From: Bacillota bacterium
Lineage (GTDB): Bacteria; Bacillota; Clostridia; Clostridiales; Clostridiaceae
NCBI GenBank assembly: GCA_030706065.1
Contig: JAUZPH010000189.1
Coordinates: 1-6,923, forward strand
Length of the DNA: 6,923 bases
Reading direction: 5' to 3'
Of this stretch, positions 1 through 6,511 are shown piece by piece; position 1 is the first letter of the stretch; each line of letters starts with the position of its first letter. The position numbers were made by a program, and so were the translations under genes. The notes beneath the pieces were generated by a model. That model was not told the origin of the DNA. It did not search any database and was given only the letters and a program-made list of their open reading frames with translations.

Positions 1-1
1 A

Positions 2-544
2 TTTATGACGGTTGTATTATTTGCTTCCAATAAGCTTTCTGCAGCACTATCTTCCTCCAATGGAGAAAGTGTGCTTTCCCAGTACCTCCCAAAGGATATC
101 TTTCAAAATTTAAATATTTTAAACATTATATTCTGCCTTATACTTATTGTTCTTGGAATGGTCTTTTATGCGGCTCTGGCGGGACTTGCAGGTGCAACGG
201 TGAGCAAGATTGAAGAACTGAATGAAGGACTGATGTTGTTTACCATTACAAACCTTATTGGAGTCTATATAGGACTCGCTGCTGCAATTATATTGATGAA
301 GAGCGGAGTAAATGGCTTTGTCACATTTTCCTTCCTCTTTCCACTGTCATCCCCTTTTTTATTACCCGGCGCCATTTTGATTGGGAAGGTGAGCCTCCCT
401 ATGGCGGCACTGGCCATGCTCTTCGAGGTAATATTCATAATCCTCTTGTTCAGATTTGTAGCAAAAATATATGAGACTTTGATTCTTCATAATGGTAATA
501 AAATAAAAGTTAAAGATTTGATCAAAATATCAAGGACAGTGTAG
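2..544 (+). CDS. ABC-2 type (NatB-like) efflux permease, C-terminal part; 5' end outside window
   Basis: This is the C-terminal portion of a membrane subunit of an ABC-2 type efflux transporter. The frame is open back to the window edge, so the first Met (codon at 5-7) is probably internal. Counting from that Met, hydrophobic segments lie at about residues 38-65, 78-98 and 131-153, with a further apolar stretch at about 107-125. It aligns by eye with the end of the next gene: YAALAGLAGATVSK matches YCVLAALAGCLVSK, and the tail KIYETLILHNGNK matches RIYKGLLLYTGQK. Family knowledge: NatB/COG1668 permeases pair with a separate cytoplasmic ATPase, which would be expected upstream. The stop is 13 bases before the next start, so the two genes are almost certainly one operon and probably form a permease heterodimer. 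The substrate cannot be told; Na+, drug or peptide export are all known for relatives. Confidence 0.85.
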   Translation, partial: FMTVVLFASNKLSAALSSSNGESVLSQYLPKDIFQNLNILNIIFCLILIVLGMVFYAALAGLAGATVSKIEELNEGLMLFTITNLIGVYIGLAAAIILMKSGVNGFVTFSFLFPLSSPFLLPGAILIGKVSLPMAALAMLFEVIFIILLFRFVAKIYETLILHNGNKIKVKDLIKISRTV

Positions 545-550
545 AGGGGG
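545..550 (+). promoter_or_regulatory. Ribosome-binding site of the second ABC-2 permease
   Basis: AGGGGG lies directly after the stop of the upstream permease gene, with 7 bases to the ATG at 558. It fixes the start and suggests translation closely linked to the upstream gene. Confidence 0.7.
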
Positions 551-557
551 AAGAAAG

Positions 558-1898
558 ATGAAAGATAATTTTAGAGGATGGAAGAGCGTGTATGCCTTTA
601 CCTTCCGTCAGGCAACAAAGGGAGCAGGCTTTAAGCTTGTTACAGCCCTAATTTCAATACTGATAATCATTGCCTTAATATTGATTAATGTTACGGCGGC
701 AAAACCTGATAAGAGCAGTAATCAGGAGCCCTCCCCCATTAAAAGAGTCTATGTTCTGGATAACAGCGGCCTAAAGCCTGCTGACTACAAGACGGTAATG
801 ACACAGCTTCCCCAGGGAAAACAATTTGAACAAATTGACTTTGCACTTGTAACCGGACAGACCAGAGATGCATTAATTAAAAATGCCGCAGCAGCTTCAT
901 CCGAAACCATTGCTGCAATTATCACTTCCAAGGATTCAGCTTATGAGCTGGAAGCAGTTATACCCTGGGGTTCGAAGATTACAAAGGACCAGGCAGAGGC
1001 TTTACTGTCGCAAATGACCTCAGTTTTTCAAACCAATAAGCTGATGCAGGCGGGTTTATCTGAGACACAACTGAAATCAGTGCTAAAGCCTTCAGTAACA
1101 TCTTTTGCAGAAATAGGGAAAAGTTCAAATCAAACCGCTCAGCTTGTTAAAATACTGGCTCCAATGCTGTTTGGATTTATACTATATATGATGCTGCTGC
1201 TGTATGGACAGACAATGAGCAAATCCGTATCTACGGAAAAAACTTCAAAGTTGATGGAAACTCTTTTAACCTCAATACATCCCTATGCATTAATAACCGG
1301 CAAGGTGCTGGCAATAACATCCATGGCTCTTTTGCAATTTATAACCTGGATTGCTGCAGCCTATGGGGGGATATACGCCGGAAATGCAGTTGCCCATTCA
1401 ATTTATCCCCATTATCAAAGTACCGCAGTTATCATAATCAATTTCTTGAAGAATAATATTGGAGAAACGGCAATGACAATCCCTGCGGTAGTCCTGGCAA
1501 TAATTTTCTTCTGTGTCGGTTTTTTGTTCTACTGTGTCCTTGCTGCACTTGCAGGCTGTCTGGTTTCCAAACCGGAGGATGTAGCCTCAACTCAGGCATT
1601 ATTCGTGTTCCCTGTTATAATCAGTTGGCTTGTTAGTTATTTTGCTTCCTTCATGGATAACGATGCTTTGCAGACAGCGGTAAGATATATTCCCTTTACA
1701 GCGCCATTCTCAGTTCCGGTTGAATTAATCACCGGTTCCATAGGACTTTTTGAGGGATTAATTGCTTTAGTACTTCTACTGGTTTTCTCCTTCTTTACCA
1801 TTATTTTGTCCGCCAGAATTTACAAAGGGCTCTTACTATATACCGGGCAGAAGCTAAGCTTCAAGATGATTGGCGGCATACTAAGAACCAACAAATAA
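558..1898 (+). CDS. ABC-2 type permease, NatB/COG1668 family (complete)
   Basis: A 446-residue membrane subunit of an ABC efflux transporter. The architecture is typical of NatB-like proteins. There is a short cytoplasmic N-terminus and a first membrane helix at about 26-47. A large polar, probably extracytoplasmic domain follows at about 49-195. Five further helices lie at about 198-217, 245-272, 304-334, 345-364 and 397-419. After the second helix, EKTSKLMETLLTSIHP (227-242) matches the conserved cytoplasmic coupling segment of this family. The start is supported by AGGGGG seven bases upstream. It follows the partial paralogous permease by 13 bases, and a terminator lies just after its stop, so it is the last gene of its operon. 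No ATP-binding motifs are present, so the energy must come from a separate ATPase, presumably encoded upstream of the window. The family call is firm; the substrate is unknown. Confidence 0.9.
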   Translation: MKDNFRGWKSVYAFTFRQATKGAGFKLVTALISILIIIALILINVTAAKPDKSSNQEPSPIKRVYVLDNSGLKPADYKTVMTQLPQGKQFEQIDFALVTGQTRDALIKNAAAASSETIAAIITSKDSAYELEAVIPWGSKITKDQAEALLSQMTSVFQTNKLMQAGLSETQLKSVLKPSVTSFAEIGKSSNQTAQLVKILAPMLFGFILYMMLLLYGQTMSKSVSTEKTSKLMETLLTSIHPYALITGKVLAITSMALLQFITWIAAAYGGIYAGNAVAHSIYPHYQSTAVIIINFLKNNIGETAMTIPAVVLAIIFFCVGFLFYCVLAALAGCLVSKPEDVASTQALFVFPVIISWLVSYFASFMDNDALQTAVRYIPFTAPFSVPVELITGSIGLFEGLIALVLLLVFSFFTIILSARIYKGLLLYTGQKLSFKMIGGILRTNK

Positions 1899-1911
1899 AC
1901 AAAGATATAAC

Positions 1912-1952
1912 AAAAAGATGATATCCTTATATAACGGGTATCATCTTTTTTT
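1912..1952. terminator. Bidirectional intrinsic terminator between convergent operons
   Basis: AAAAAGATGATATCC (1912-1926) pairs with GGGTATCATCTTTTT (1936-1950), giving a 15-bp stem with one G-T pair and a 9-base loop. The plus strand ends in seven T. Read on the minus strand, the stem is also followed by a run of five T. It lies 13 bases after the permease stop and 31 bases beyond the exporter stop on the other strand, so it can serve both operons. Confidence 0.88.
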
Positions 1953-1983
1953 ACTGCTTACAATATATCATCAATATATTTGA

Positions 1984-3780
1984 TTAACTTCTTATAAATT
2001 CCAATTCCGTATTCAGGCAAATATTCTGTCTTTCAAGCATGCACTTGTAATAACCATCAGCATCTACCAATTCCTGGTGATTCCCCATTTCTATTATTTC
2101 GCCGTGCTTCAGCACAATAATCTTGTCTGAGTTTCTTATAGTAGAGAGCCTGTGTGCAATTATTACAGTAGTTCTGCCCTTTGTGACATTCCCAATGGCC
2201 ATCTGAATCAGCTTTTCCGTTTGAGTATCAATATTTGAAGTAGCTTCATCCAGCACAAAAATTGAAGGGTTGTGAGCCAAAGCCCTGGCAAAGGACAAGA
2301 GCTGTCTTTGACCGGAAGAGAAGGTGTTTCCCCTCTCCATTACTGGAGCATGGATTCCTTCTGGCAGTTCATCAATAAGTTCCATGGCATAGGAGGACTT
2401 GAGAGCATCTAAAACTGTCTCTTCATCAAGTTCATCATTTAAAGTAATATTTTTCTTAATGTTCCCTGAAAATAAGAAAACATCCTGAAGCACTACGGCA
2501 ATACTTTTTCTCAAACATCTTGGCTTGATGTCATTAACATTTATGCCGTCGATTAAAATCTCACCCTTTTGAACCTTATAAAGGCCGCTTATAAGGCTGA
2601 TAATAGTAGTTTTTCCAGCCCCGGTTTCGCCGACAAAGGCCGCAGTTTCCCCTTTATTAAGAGTAAAGCTTATATCTTTTAAAACCCAATCCTTATCGTT
2701 GTAGGCAAACCATACATTTTTAAACTCTATTTTTCCTTCTATTTTATCCAATTCTATTCCTTTATCCAGCTCCTCTAAAATATCCTGGTTATCCAGAAGT
2801 TCAAAAATCCGGTCCGCTGAAACCATGGCGGACTGTATTGTAGTGTAGTTATCTGCTAGGTCTGCAATTGGATTAAAGAACTGCTTCACATAGGAAGTAA
2901 AAGCGTAAAGCACCCCTATTTCCAGGGTATGATTCGAAATTTTACCCATACCGTACCAGATAAGAAGAGCGACGGCCAAACTTTGAAATACATCGGAGGC
3001 AGGCCTCAAAAAGCTGTTGAGCCAAACCTGGTATTTGGTAGTCTTAAAATAACCCTCATTAAGATTTAGAAATTCCTTTTCCTTCTCTTTTTCTGCTCTA
3101 AATATTTGTACAACTCTCATGCCCGAAATATTTTCCGCCATAAACCCGTTAATTTTCCCTATGAGGCTTTTCATATTTGTAAAATTTCTTCTTATCCTAT
3201 TCTTCAAGGAAAATATAAGCAGGATCATTAATGGTACTACGGTAAAGGATATCAAAGCCAGCCTTATATCAAGGGCCACCATAGAGTAAATTATACCTAC
3301 AAGCAAAAATACATCTTTGAAAAGATTTATAATTACATCCGTATACATTTCGCTTAGGGCTTCTACGTCGTTTGTAGCCCTGGTAATAAGTCTCCCGGAA
3401 GAATTTTTATCCAAATAGGATAATGGAAGCAGCTGTATGGTTTTAAAAACTCTGCCTCTTAAATTCCTCATAATTTCCTGCCCTGCTCTGTTTATTAAAT
3501 TTATTTGTAAAATGGAGAACAAGCCGCCGAGTGTCACTACTGTAAAATAGGCTATTCCCATGGTTGTTATGGAATAGAGGCCGCTTTGGGCCTTATGTTT
3601 TACCAGAAAATCATCTATAACAACTTTCAAAATATATGGTTTTACCAGCAGGGCTGCATTTACCAGGAGTACGCAGACAGCAGCTCCTATAATTTTATTT
3701 ATATGAGGTAAAGCAAGCTTTAAGAGTTCTTTTAGGCTATGTGTCTTGTAAAGCTTCTGATTGCTCTCTGTAAATATCAT
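1984..3780 (-). CDS. Heterodimeric ABC exporter half-transporter, catalytic-Glu subunit (BmrD/YheH-like)
   Basis: A 598-residue half-transporter, with a type I exporter membrane domain (helices at about 28-49, 72-92, 150-170, 172-190, 262-279 and 285-303) fused to an ATP-binding domain. ATPase motifs are the A-loop Tyr360, Walker A GETGAGKTT (384-392), Q-loop Gln432, signature FSSGQ (487-491, a departure from LSGGQ), Walker B FVLDEA (508-513) with catalytic Glu512, D-loop SNIDT and switch His543. In BmrCD, LmrCD and TM287/288, this kind of subunit supplies the Walker A/B half of the active ATP site. The start is supported by a G7 Shine-Dalgarno eight bases upstream. It overlaps the preceding gene by 44 bases, which implies coupled translation and stoichiometric assembly. 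B. subtilis BmrD is longer (about 673 residues). The likely job is export of drugs or other hydrophobic compounds, but the substrate is unproven. Confidence 0.93.
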   Translation of the reverse strand: MIFTESNQKLYKTHSLKELLKLALPHINKIIGAAVCVLLVNAALLVKPYILKVVIDDFLVKHKAQSGLYSITTMGIAYFTVVTLGGLFSILQINLINRAGQEIMRNLRGRVFKTIQLLPLSYLDKNSSGRLITRATNDVEALSEMYTDVIINLFKDVFLLVGIIYSMVALDIRLALISFTVVPLMILLIFSLKNRIRRNFTNMKSLIGKINGFMAENISGMRVVQIFRAEKEKEKEFLNLNEGYFKTTKYQVWLNSFLRPASDVFQSLAVALLIWYGMGKISNHTLEIGVLYAFTSYVKQFFNPIADLADNYTTIQSAMVSADRIFELLDNQDILEELDKGIELDKIEGKIEFKNVWFAYNDKDWVLKDISFTLNKGETAAFVGETGAGKTTIISLISGLYKVQKGEILIDGINVNDIKPRCLRKSIAVVLQDVFLFSGNIKKNITLNDELDEETVLDALKSSYAMELIDELPEGIHAPVMERGNTFSSGQRQLLSFARALAHNPSIFVLDEATSNIDTQTEKLIQMAIGNVTKGRTTVIIAHRLSTIRNSDKIIVLKHGEIIEMGNHQELVDADGYYKCMLERQNICLNTELEFIRS

Positions 3781-5473
3781 AATACAGTCCCCCCCTTTTC
3801 AGCAGTCTACTGTGTGTGCCTCTTTCACATATCCTGCCATGATCTAAAACTATAATCTCATCAGCATCCTCAATAGCAGATATTCTATGGGATATAATGA
3901 TAGCAGTCCGGTTCTTTCGTATGTTCTTAAAGTTTTTGAGTATCTTTGTCTGCGTGATTGTATCTACAGCTGACAGAGAGTCATCCAGTATCAAAACCGC
4001 CGGGTTCTTGATAATTGCTCTGGCTATGGAGACCCTCTGCTTTTGACCGCCGGATAAGTTTACTCCCCGCTCTCCCAAAATAGTATCAAAGCCCTCTGTC
4101 AAATCAGCAATACTGTCATATATACAGCTGACTCTTGCTGCATTTTCCACTTCCTCATCAGAATAAACAGCCTTGAAAAACTTTATATTGTCCTTTATAC
4201 TGGCGGAAAACAAAAAGTTATCCTGAGGTACATATCCAAAACCTTTTCTTAACGTCTCCAAAGAATAGTCGTTTATATCCACTCCGTCAATCAAAATCTT
4301 ATTGTCTTCCACATTGTAGAGCTTGAGCAAAAGATTAGCTATAGTACTCTTTCCGGAACCGGTTTTACCTAATATTCCAAGGGTCTGTCCTTTAGAAATT
4401 TTAAGGCTTATATTCTCCAGTACTTTTTCTGCAGTTTCCGGATATGCAAAACTCAGATTTTTAATTTCAATCTCTCCCTCTACAGCTTTTTCAGCCATGG
4501 CTTGCCCATCTTTTATATCCACCTGCGTATCAAATATCTCACTCAGCCTCTTTAAGGATGCCATGCCCCTTTGAAATATAGTAATAACTCGTCCAATTGA
4601 AATTATCGGAGCCATTATCAATGTAAGATAAGTATTAAAAGCAATAAAGTCTCCCAGTGATATGGACCCGTCAACCACCATTTTTCCTCCTACTATCAGG
4701 TTTAAAACAAAGCTTATACTGAAGCAGAACTCAATAACCGGTGAAAGAATAGAGGAGGTCTTAACCATCTCCAGGTTTGAATTCATCATTTGCTCGTTCA
4801 GCTTTTCAAAATTTCTTACTTCAGCATCCTCCTGGGCATAAGCCTTTATTACCCTTATCCCATAGATGTTTTCTTGAACTCTGTCGGAAATGGAAGCAAA
4901 GCTTTCCTGTACCCTCTTGAATTTTCTCTGGACTACTTTTCCAACCCGTAAAATTATTAGCATTATTACTGGAATCGGAAGAAGCGTCAATAGAGTAAGC
5001 TTCCAATTTATAGCTTTTGACATGGAATATATGGAAGCGATACAGACAACCAGTCCATTGATAGACATTGCGGCTGCAGGTCCAAAGGTCATTCTTACAG
5101 CTGAAATATCATTTATTGCATAGGCTATCAAATCGCCGGTTTTTCTTTTTGCATAAAACTCCGGTGCCAGCTTTTGAAAATGATTGAACAACTTTTCTCT
5201 GATATAATTTTCAATTTTCCTGCCATTACCTATAACCAAATTTCTCCAGGCATATGTACTCAGGAAAGTACCTACGGCAATCAAGAACAGTAGCAAAATG
5301 TTTATCATCACTGCTCCGGTACTGAAATTATCAACCCTTAATATATCTATTGTATTACCGAGTACCTTTGGAAAGAAGGTTTGAATTAAAGAGGATAAAA
5401 ACATAAAAATTATACCAATAATATATGACAGCTTATGTTCCTTGAAAAAATCCAATATCAACTTTTTACTCAT
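3737..5473 (-). CDS. Heterodimeric ABC exporter half-transporter, degenerate-site subunit (BmrC/YheI-like)
   Basis: A 578-residue half-transporter, close to the length of B. subtilis BmrC/YheI (about 585). Membrane helices lie at about 17-37, 57-77, 133-153, 157-177, 245-265 and 277-297, followed by the ATP-binding domain. Motifs are the A-loop Tyr344, Walker A GKTGSGKST (369-377), Q-loop Gln417, canonical signature LSGGQ (473-477), Walker B LILDDS (494-499), D-loop SAVDT (501-505) and switch His529. Asp498 occupies the position of the catalytic Glu, the hallmark of the degenerate subunit in heterodimeric exporters. Its LSGGQ would complete the active site with the partner's Walker motifs. 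The ATG follows AGGGGGG by seven bases, and a promoter with a perfect TATAAT lies just upstream, making this the first gene of the two-gene operon. The last residues are encoded through the partner gene's ribosome-binding site. The drug-exporter role is inferred from the family. Confidence 0.93.
   Translation of the reverse strand: MSKKLILDFFKEHKLSYIIGIIFMFLSSLIQTFFPKVLGNTIDILRVDNFSTGAVMINILLLFLIAVGTFLSTYAWRNLVIGNGRKIENYIREKLFNHFQKLAPEFYAKRKTGDLIAYAINDISAVRMTFGPAAAMSINGLVVCIASIYSMSKAINWKLTLLTLLPIPVIMLIILRVGKVVQRKFKRVQESFASISDRVQENIYGIRVIKAYAQEDAEVRNFEKLNEQMMNSNLEMVKTSSILSPVIEFCFSISFVLNLIVGGKMVVDGSISLGDFIAFNTYLTLIMAPIISIGRVITIFQRGMASLKRLSEIFDTQVDIKDGQAMAEKAVEGEIEIKNLSFAYPETAEKVLENISLKISKGQTLGILGKTGSGKSTIANLLLKLYNVEDNKILIDGVDINDYSLETLRKGFGYVPQDNFLFSASIKDNIKFFKAVYSDEEVENAARVSCIYDSIADLTEGFDTILGERGVNLSGGQKQRVSIARAIIKNPAVLILDDSLSAVDTITQTKILKNFKNIRKNRTAIIISHRISAIEDADEIIVLDHGRICERGTHSRLLKRGGLYYDIYREQSEALQDT
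3789..3799 (-). promoter_or_regulatory. G7 ribosome-binding site of the second exporter gene, inside the first gene
   Basis: On the minus strand this reads AAAAGGGGGGG, with eight bases to the ATG at 3780. It also encodes Lys559 to Gly562 of the upstream subunit. It decides the start of the downstream gene and points to translational coupling. The homopolymer is also a possible slippage site. Confidence 0.7.
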
Positions 5474-5480
5474 CTGGCCA

Positions 5481-5487
5481 CCCCCCT
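5481..5487 (-). promoter_or_regulatory. Ribosome-binding site of the first exporter gene
   Basis: AGGGGGG on the minus strand with seven bases to the ATG at 5473. It supports this start and lies only just beyond the predicted transcription start, leaving a very short leader. Confidence 0.7.
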
Positions 5488-5495
5488 ACCCTATT

Positions 5496-5524
5496 ATTAT
5501 AATTATTTGGAAAACACTGTACAA
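5496..5524 (-). promoter_or_regulatory. Sigma-A-type promoter of the exporter operon
   Basis: On the minus strand, TTGTAC (5519-5524) is followed by a 17-base spacer and a perfect TATAAT (5496-5501). Transcription would start near 5489, about 16 bases before the ATG at 5473 and just ahead of its Shine-Dalgarno. The -35 box matches the first three consensus bases only, so the strength is uncertain. Confidence 0.65.
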
Positions 5525-5539
5525 TGGTACCCATTTACA
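5518..5539. promoter_or_regulatory. Operator-like inverted repeat over the -35 box of the exporter promoter
   Basis: In plus orientation the left arm TGTACAATGG (5518-5527) and right arm CCATTTACA (5531-5539) are separated by TAC. They are complementary apart from one extra base (C5522); the inner arms AATGG/CCATT are perfect. The dyad covers the -35 hexamer, which fits a repressor or activator site, but no regulator gene is visible in the window. Confidence 0.4.
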
Positions 5540-5562
5540 TATAGCACCAATTTAAGATGCTT

Positions 5563-5594
5563 AAAAAATCCCCAACTCCTGAAGAGGCGGGGAT
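5563..5594 (-). terminator. Intrinsic terminator after the DUF4886 gene
   Basis: On the minus strand, ATCCCC (5594-5589) pairs with GGGGAT (5573-5568), with CTC/GAG pairing further in, followed by a T-run (5563-5568, overlapping the stem end). It lies 29 bases beyond the stop of the DUF4886 gene and upstream of the exporter promoter. It would therefore isolate the two transcription units. If a longer exporter transcript began further upstream, it could instead act as an attenuator. Confidence 0.78.
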
Positions 5595-5622
5595 CAGATG
5601 ATTCTGAATTTTTTTAATGTTT

Positions 5623-6402
5623 CTAAACATTTTTTTTCATAACTTCTGTATGGACACATTCTTTAACAACCTTTAAAGCATTTGAATCAACTCTTTTACC
5701 AGGGGCAAAGGTGGTTTCCGGAATAAAGTTGTTTTCTAGTATGCTCTTCCTGAACAAAACCTCGTACCAGGTTGCCGCAAGCAGATATCTTCCATAGAGG
5801 TAATCCATATGGAAGCCGTCCCTGCATAGAGATCTACCGCCCTTTTCATAGATAAAGGGGTCTATTGTCCTTACCTTTTGAATTATATCACCGCTGGGAA
5901 TCATTCTAACTCCAAGTTCCTCAACAGCACGCCTGTAGGCCCTGCCAAGCCTCTCATACATTTCATGTTGATCGTGGTTGTAACGCACAAAACAATCATG
6001 GGTACTGTCTGTTTCATAAGCCCATGTTTCATGTAATAGTAATTCCGCCTTTGGTGCATATTCTCTGATATAATTAAAAAGATTAATAACAAAAGGATAG
6101 TATGACTCCTGTATGCCGCTGTCGTGGCTGGCCTGCTGGGTAACAACGTAGTCCCACTCTTCCTCCGTCAACGCATCTTTTATTGATACATATTTTTCTG
6201 TGGATTCACCATTCAGCTCATACAAATATAATCTGGCATCTTGTTCTATATTCTGCCAGTGCCTTTCCAGTGAACAGCCTCCAATATAGAGATTTACTAC
6301 CTTTGTGTCTATCCCATCAGCTTTTGCTATCTTATGGAGATAATGAGTTGCATCCTGCGAAAAACTGTTTCCTATTGCTAAAATCTTAATTTGTTGTGAC
6401 AT
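5623..6402 (-). CDS. DUF4886 domain protein, SGNH-hydrolase-like (start moved to internal Met)
   Basis: A 259-residue protein recognised as DUF4886, a branch of the SGNH/GDSL hydrolase superfamily. GNSFS (11-15) near the N-terminus corresponds to block I, with Ser13 as the likely nucleophile. YIGGCSLERHW (39-49) resembles block II, VVTQQASHDSG (86-96) sits where block III would be expected, and CRDGFHMD (193-200) supplies the D-x-x-H pair (Asp195, His198) of block V. There is no signal peptide or membrane helix, so it is probably cytoplasmic. The frame is open to an upstream ATG at 6429. I prefer the ATG at 6402 because AGGTGA lies eight bases before it, and GNSFS then falls at the usual distance from the N-terminus. 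The substrate is unknown; esters such as acetylated sugars are typical of the superfamily, which is inference only. A hydrolase gene lies 109 bases upstream with no clear terminator between them. Confidence 0.85.
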   Translation of the reverse strand: MSQQIKILAIGNSFSQDATHYLHKIAKADGIDTKVVNLYIGGCSLERHWQNIEQDARLYLYELNGESTEKYVSIKDALTEEEWDYVVTQQASHDSGIQESYYPFVINLFNYIREYAPKAELLLHETWAYETDSTHDCFVRYNHDQHEMYERLGRAYRRAVEELGVRMIPSGDIIQKVRTIDPFIYEKGGRSLCRDGFHMDYLYGRYLLAATWYEVLFRKSILENNFIPETTFAPGKRVDSNALKVVKECVHTEVMKKNV

Positions 6403-6410
6403 AATACAAT

Positions 6411-6416
6411 TCACCT
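6411..6416 (-). promoter_or_regulatory. Ribosome-binding site deciding the DUF4886 start
   Basis: AGGTGA on the minus strand, eight bases before the ATG at 6402. The alternative ATG at 6429 has only a weak AGAG-like sequence upstream, so this site favours the shorter protein. Confidence 0.65.
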
Positions 6417-6511
6417 GCCAATTATACATATTTGCTCTTTGTTTATATTCTTCGTAGAAATGTTTTTCCCTTTATAATGTTTCTAAATTTAATAATAGTT
6501 CTTAGCATCCC

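Noticed and set aside
4323..5123. Open frames on the plus strand at 4323-4574 and 4890-5123, and on the minus strand at 4821-5006
   Set aside because: They lie wholly inside the first exporter gene, in other frames, and resemble no known family. The true frame carries a complete set of ABC motifs.
5594..5615. Short hairpin TCAGA/TCTGA followed by seven T on the plus strand
   Set aside because: It has a terminator-like shape, but the stem is only 5 bp and no plus-strand gene ends nearby. It is more likely incidental, next to the stronger minus-strand terminator.
5435..5617. Sixty-codon plus-strand frame across the exporter promoter region
   Set aside because: It overlaps the exporter start, promoter and terminator, and its translation resembles no recognisable family.
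5901..6389. Minus-strand frame 5901-6146 and plus-strand frame 6183-6389
   Set aside because: Both are shadows inside the DUF4886 gene, whose own frame has the conserved SGNH-like blocks.
6421..6426. Perfect TATAAT on the minus strand before the DUF4886 gene
   Set aside because: No acceptable -35 box lies 16-18 bases upstream, and a start about seven bases downstream would fall inside the Shine-Dalgarno and remove part of it.
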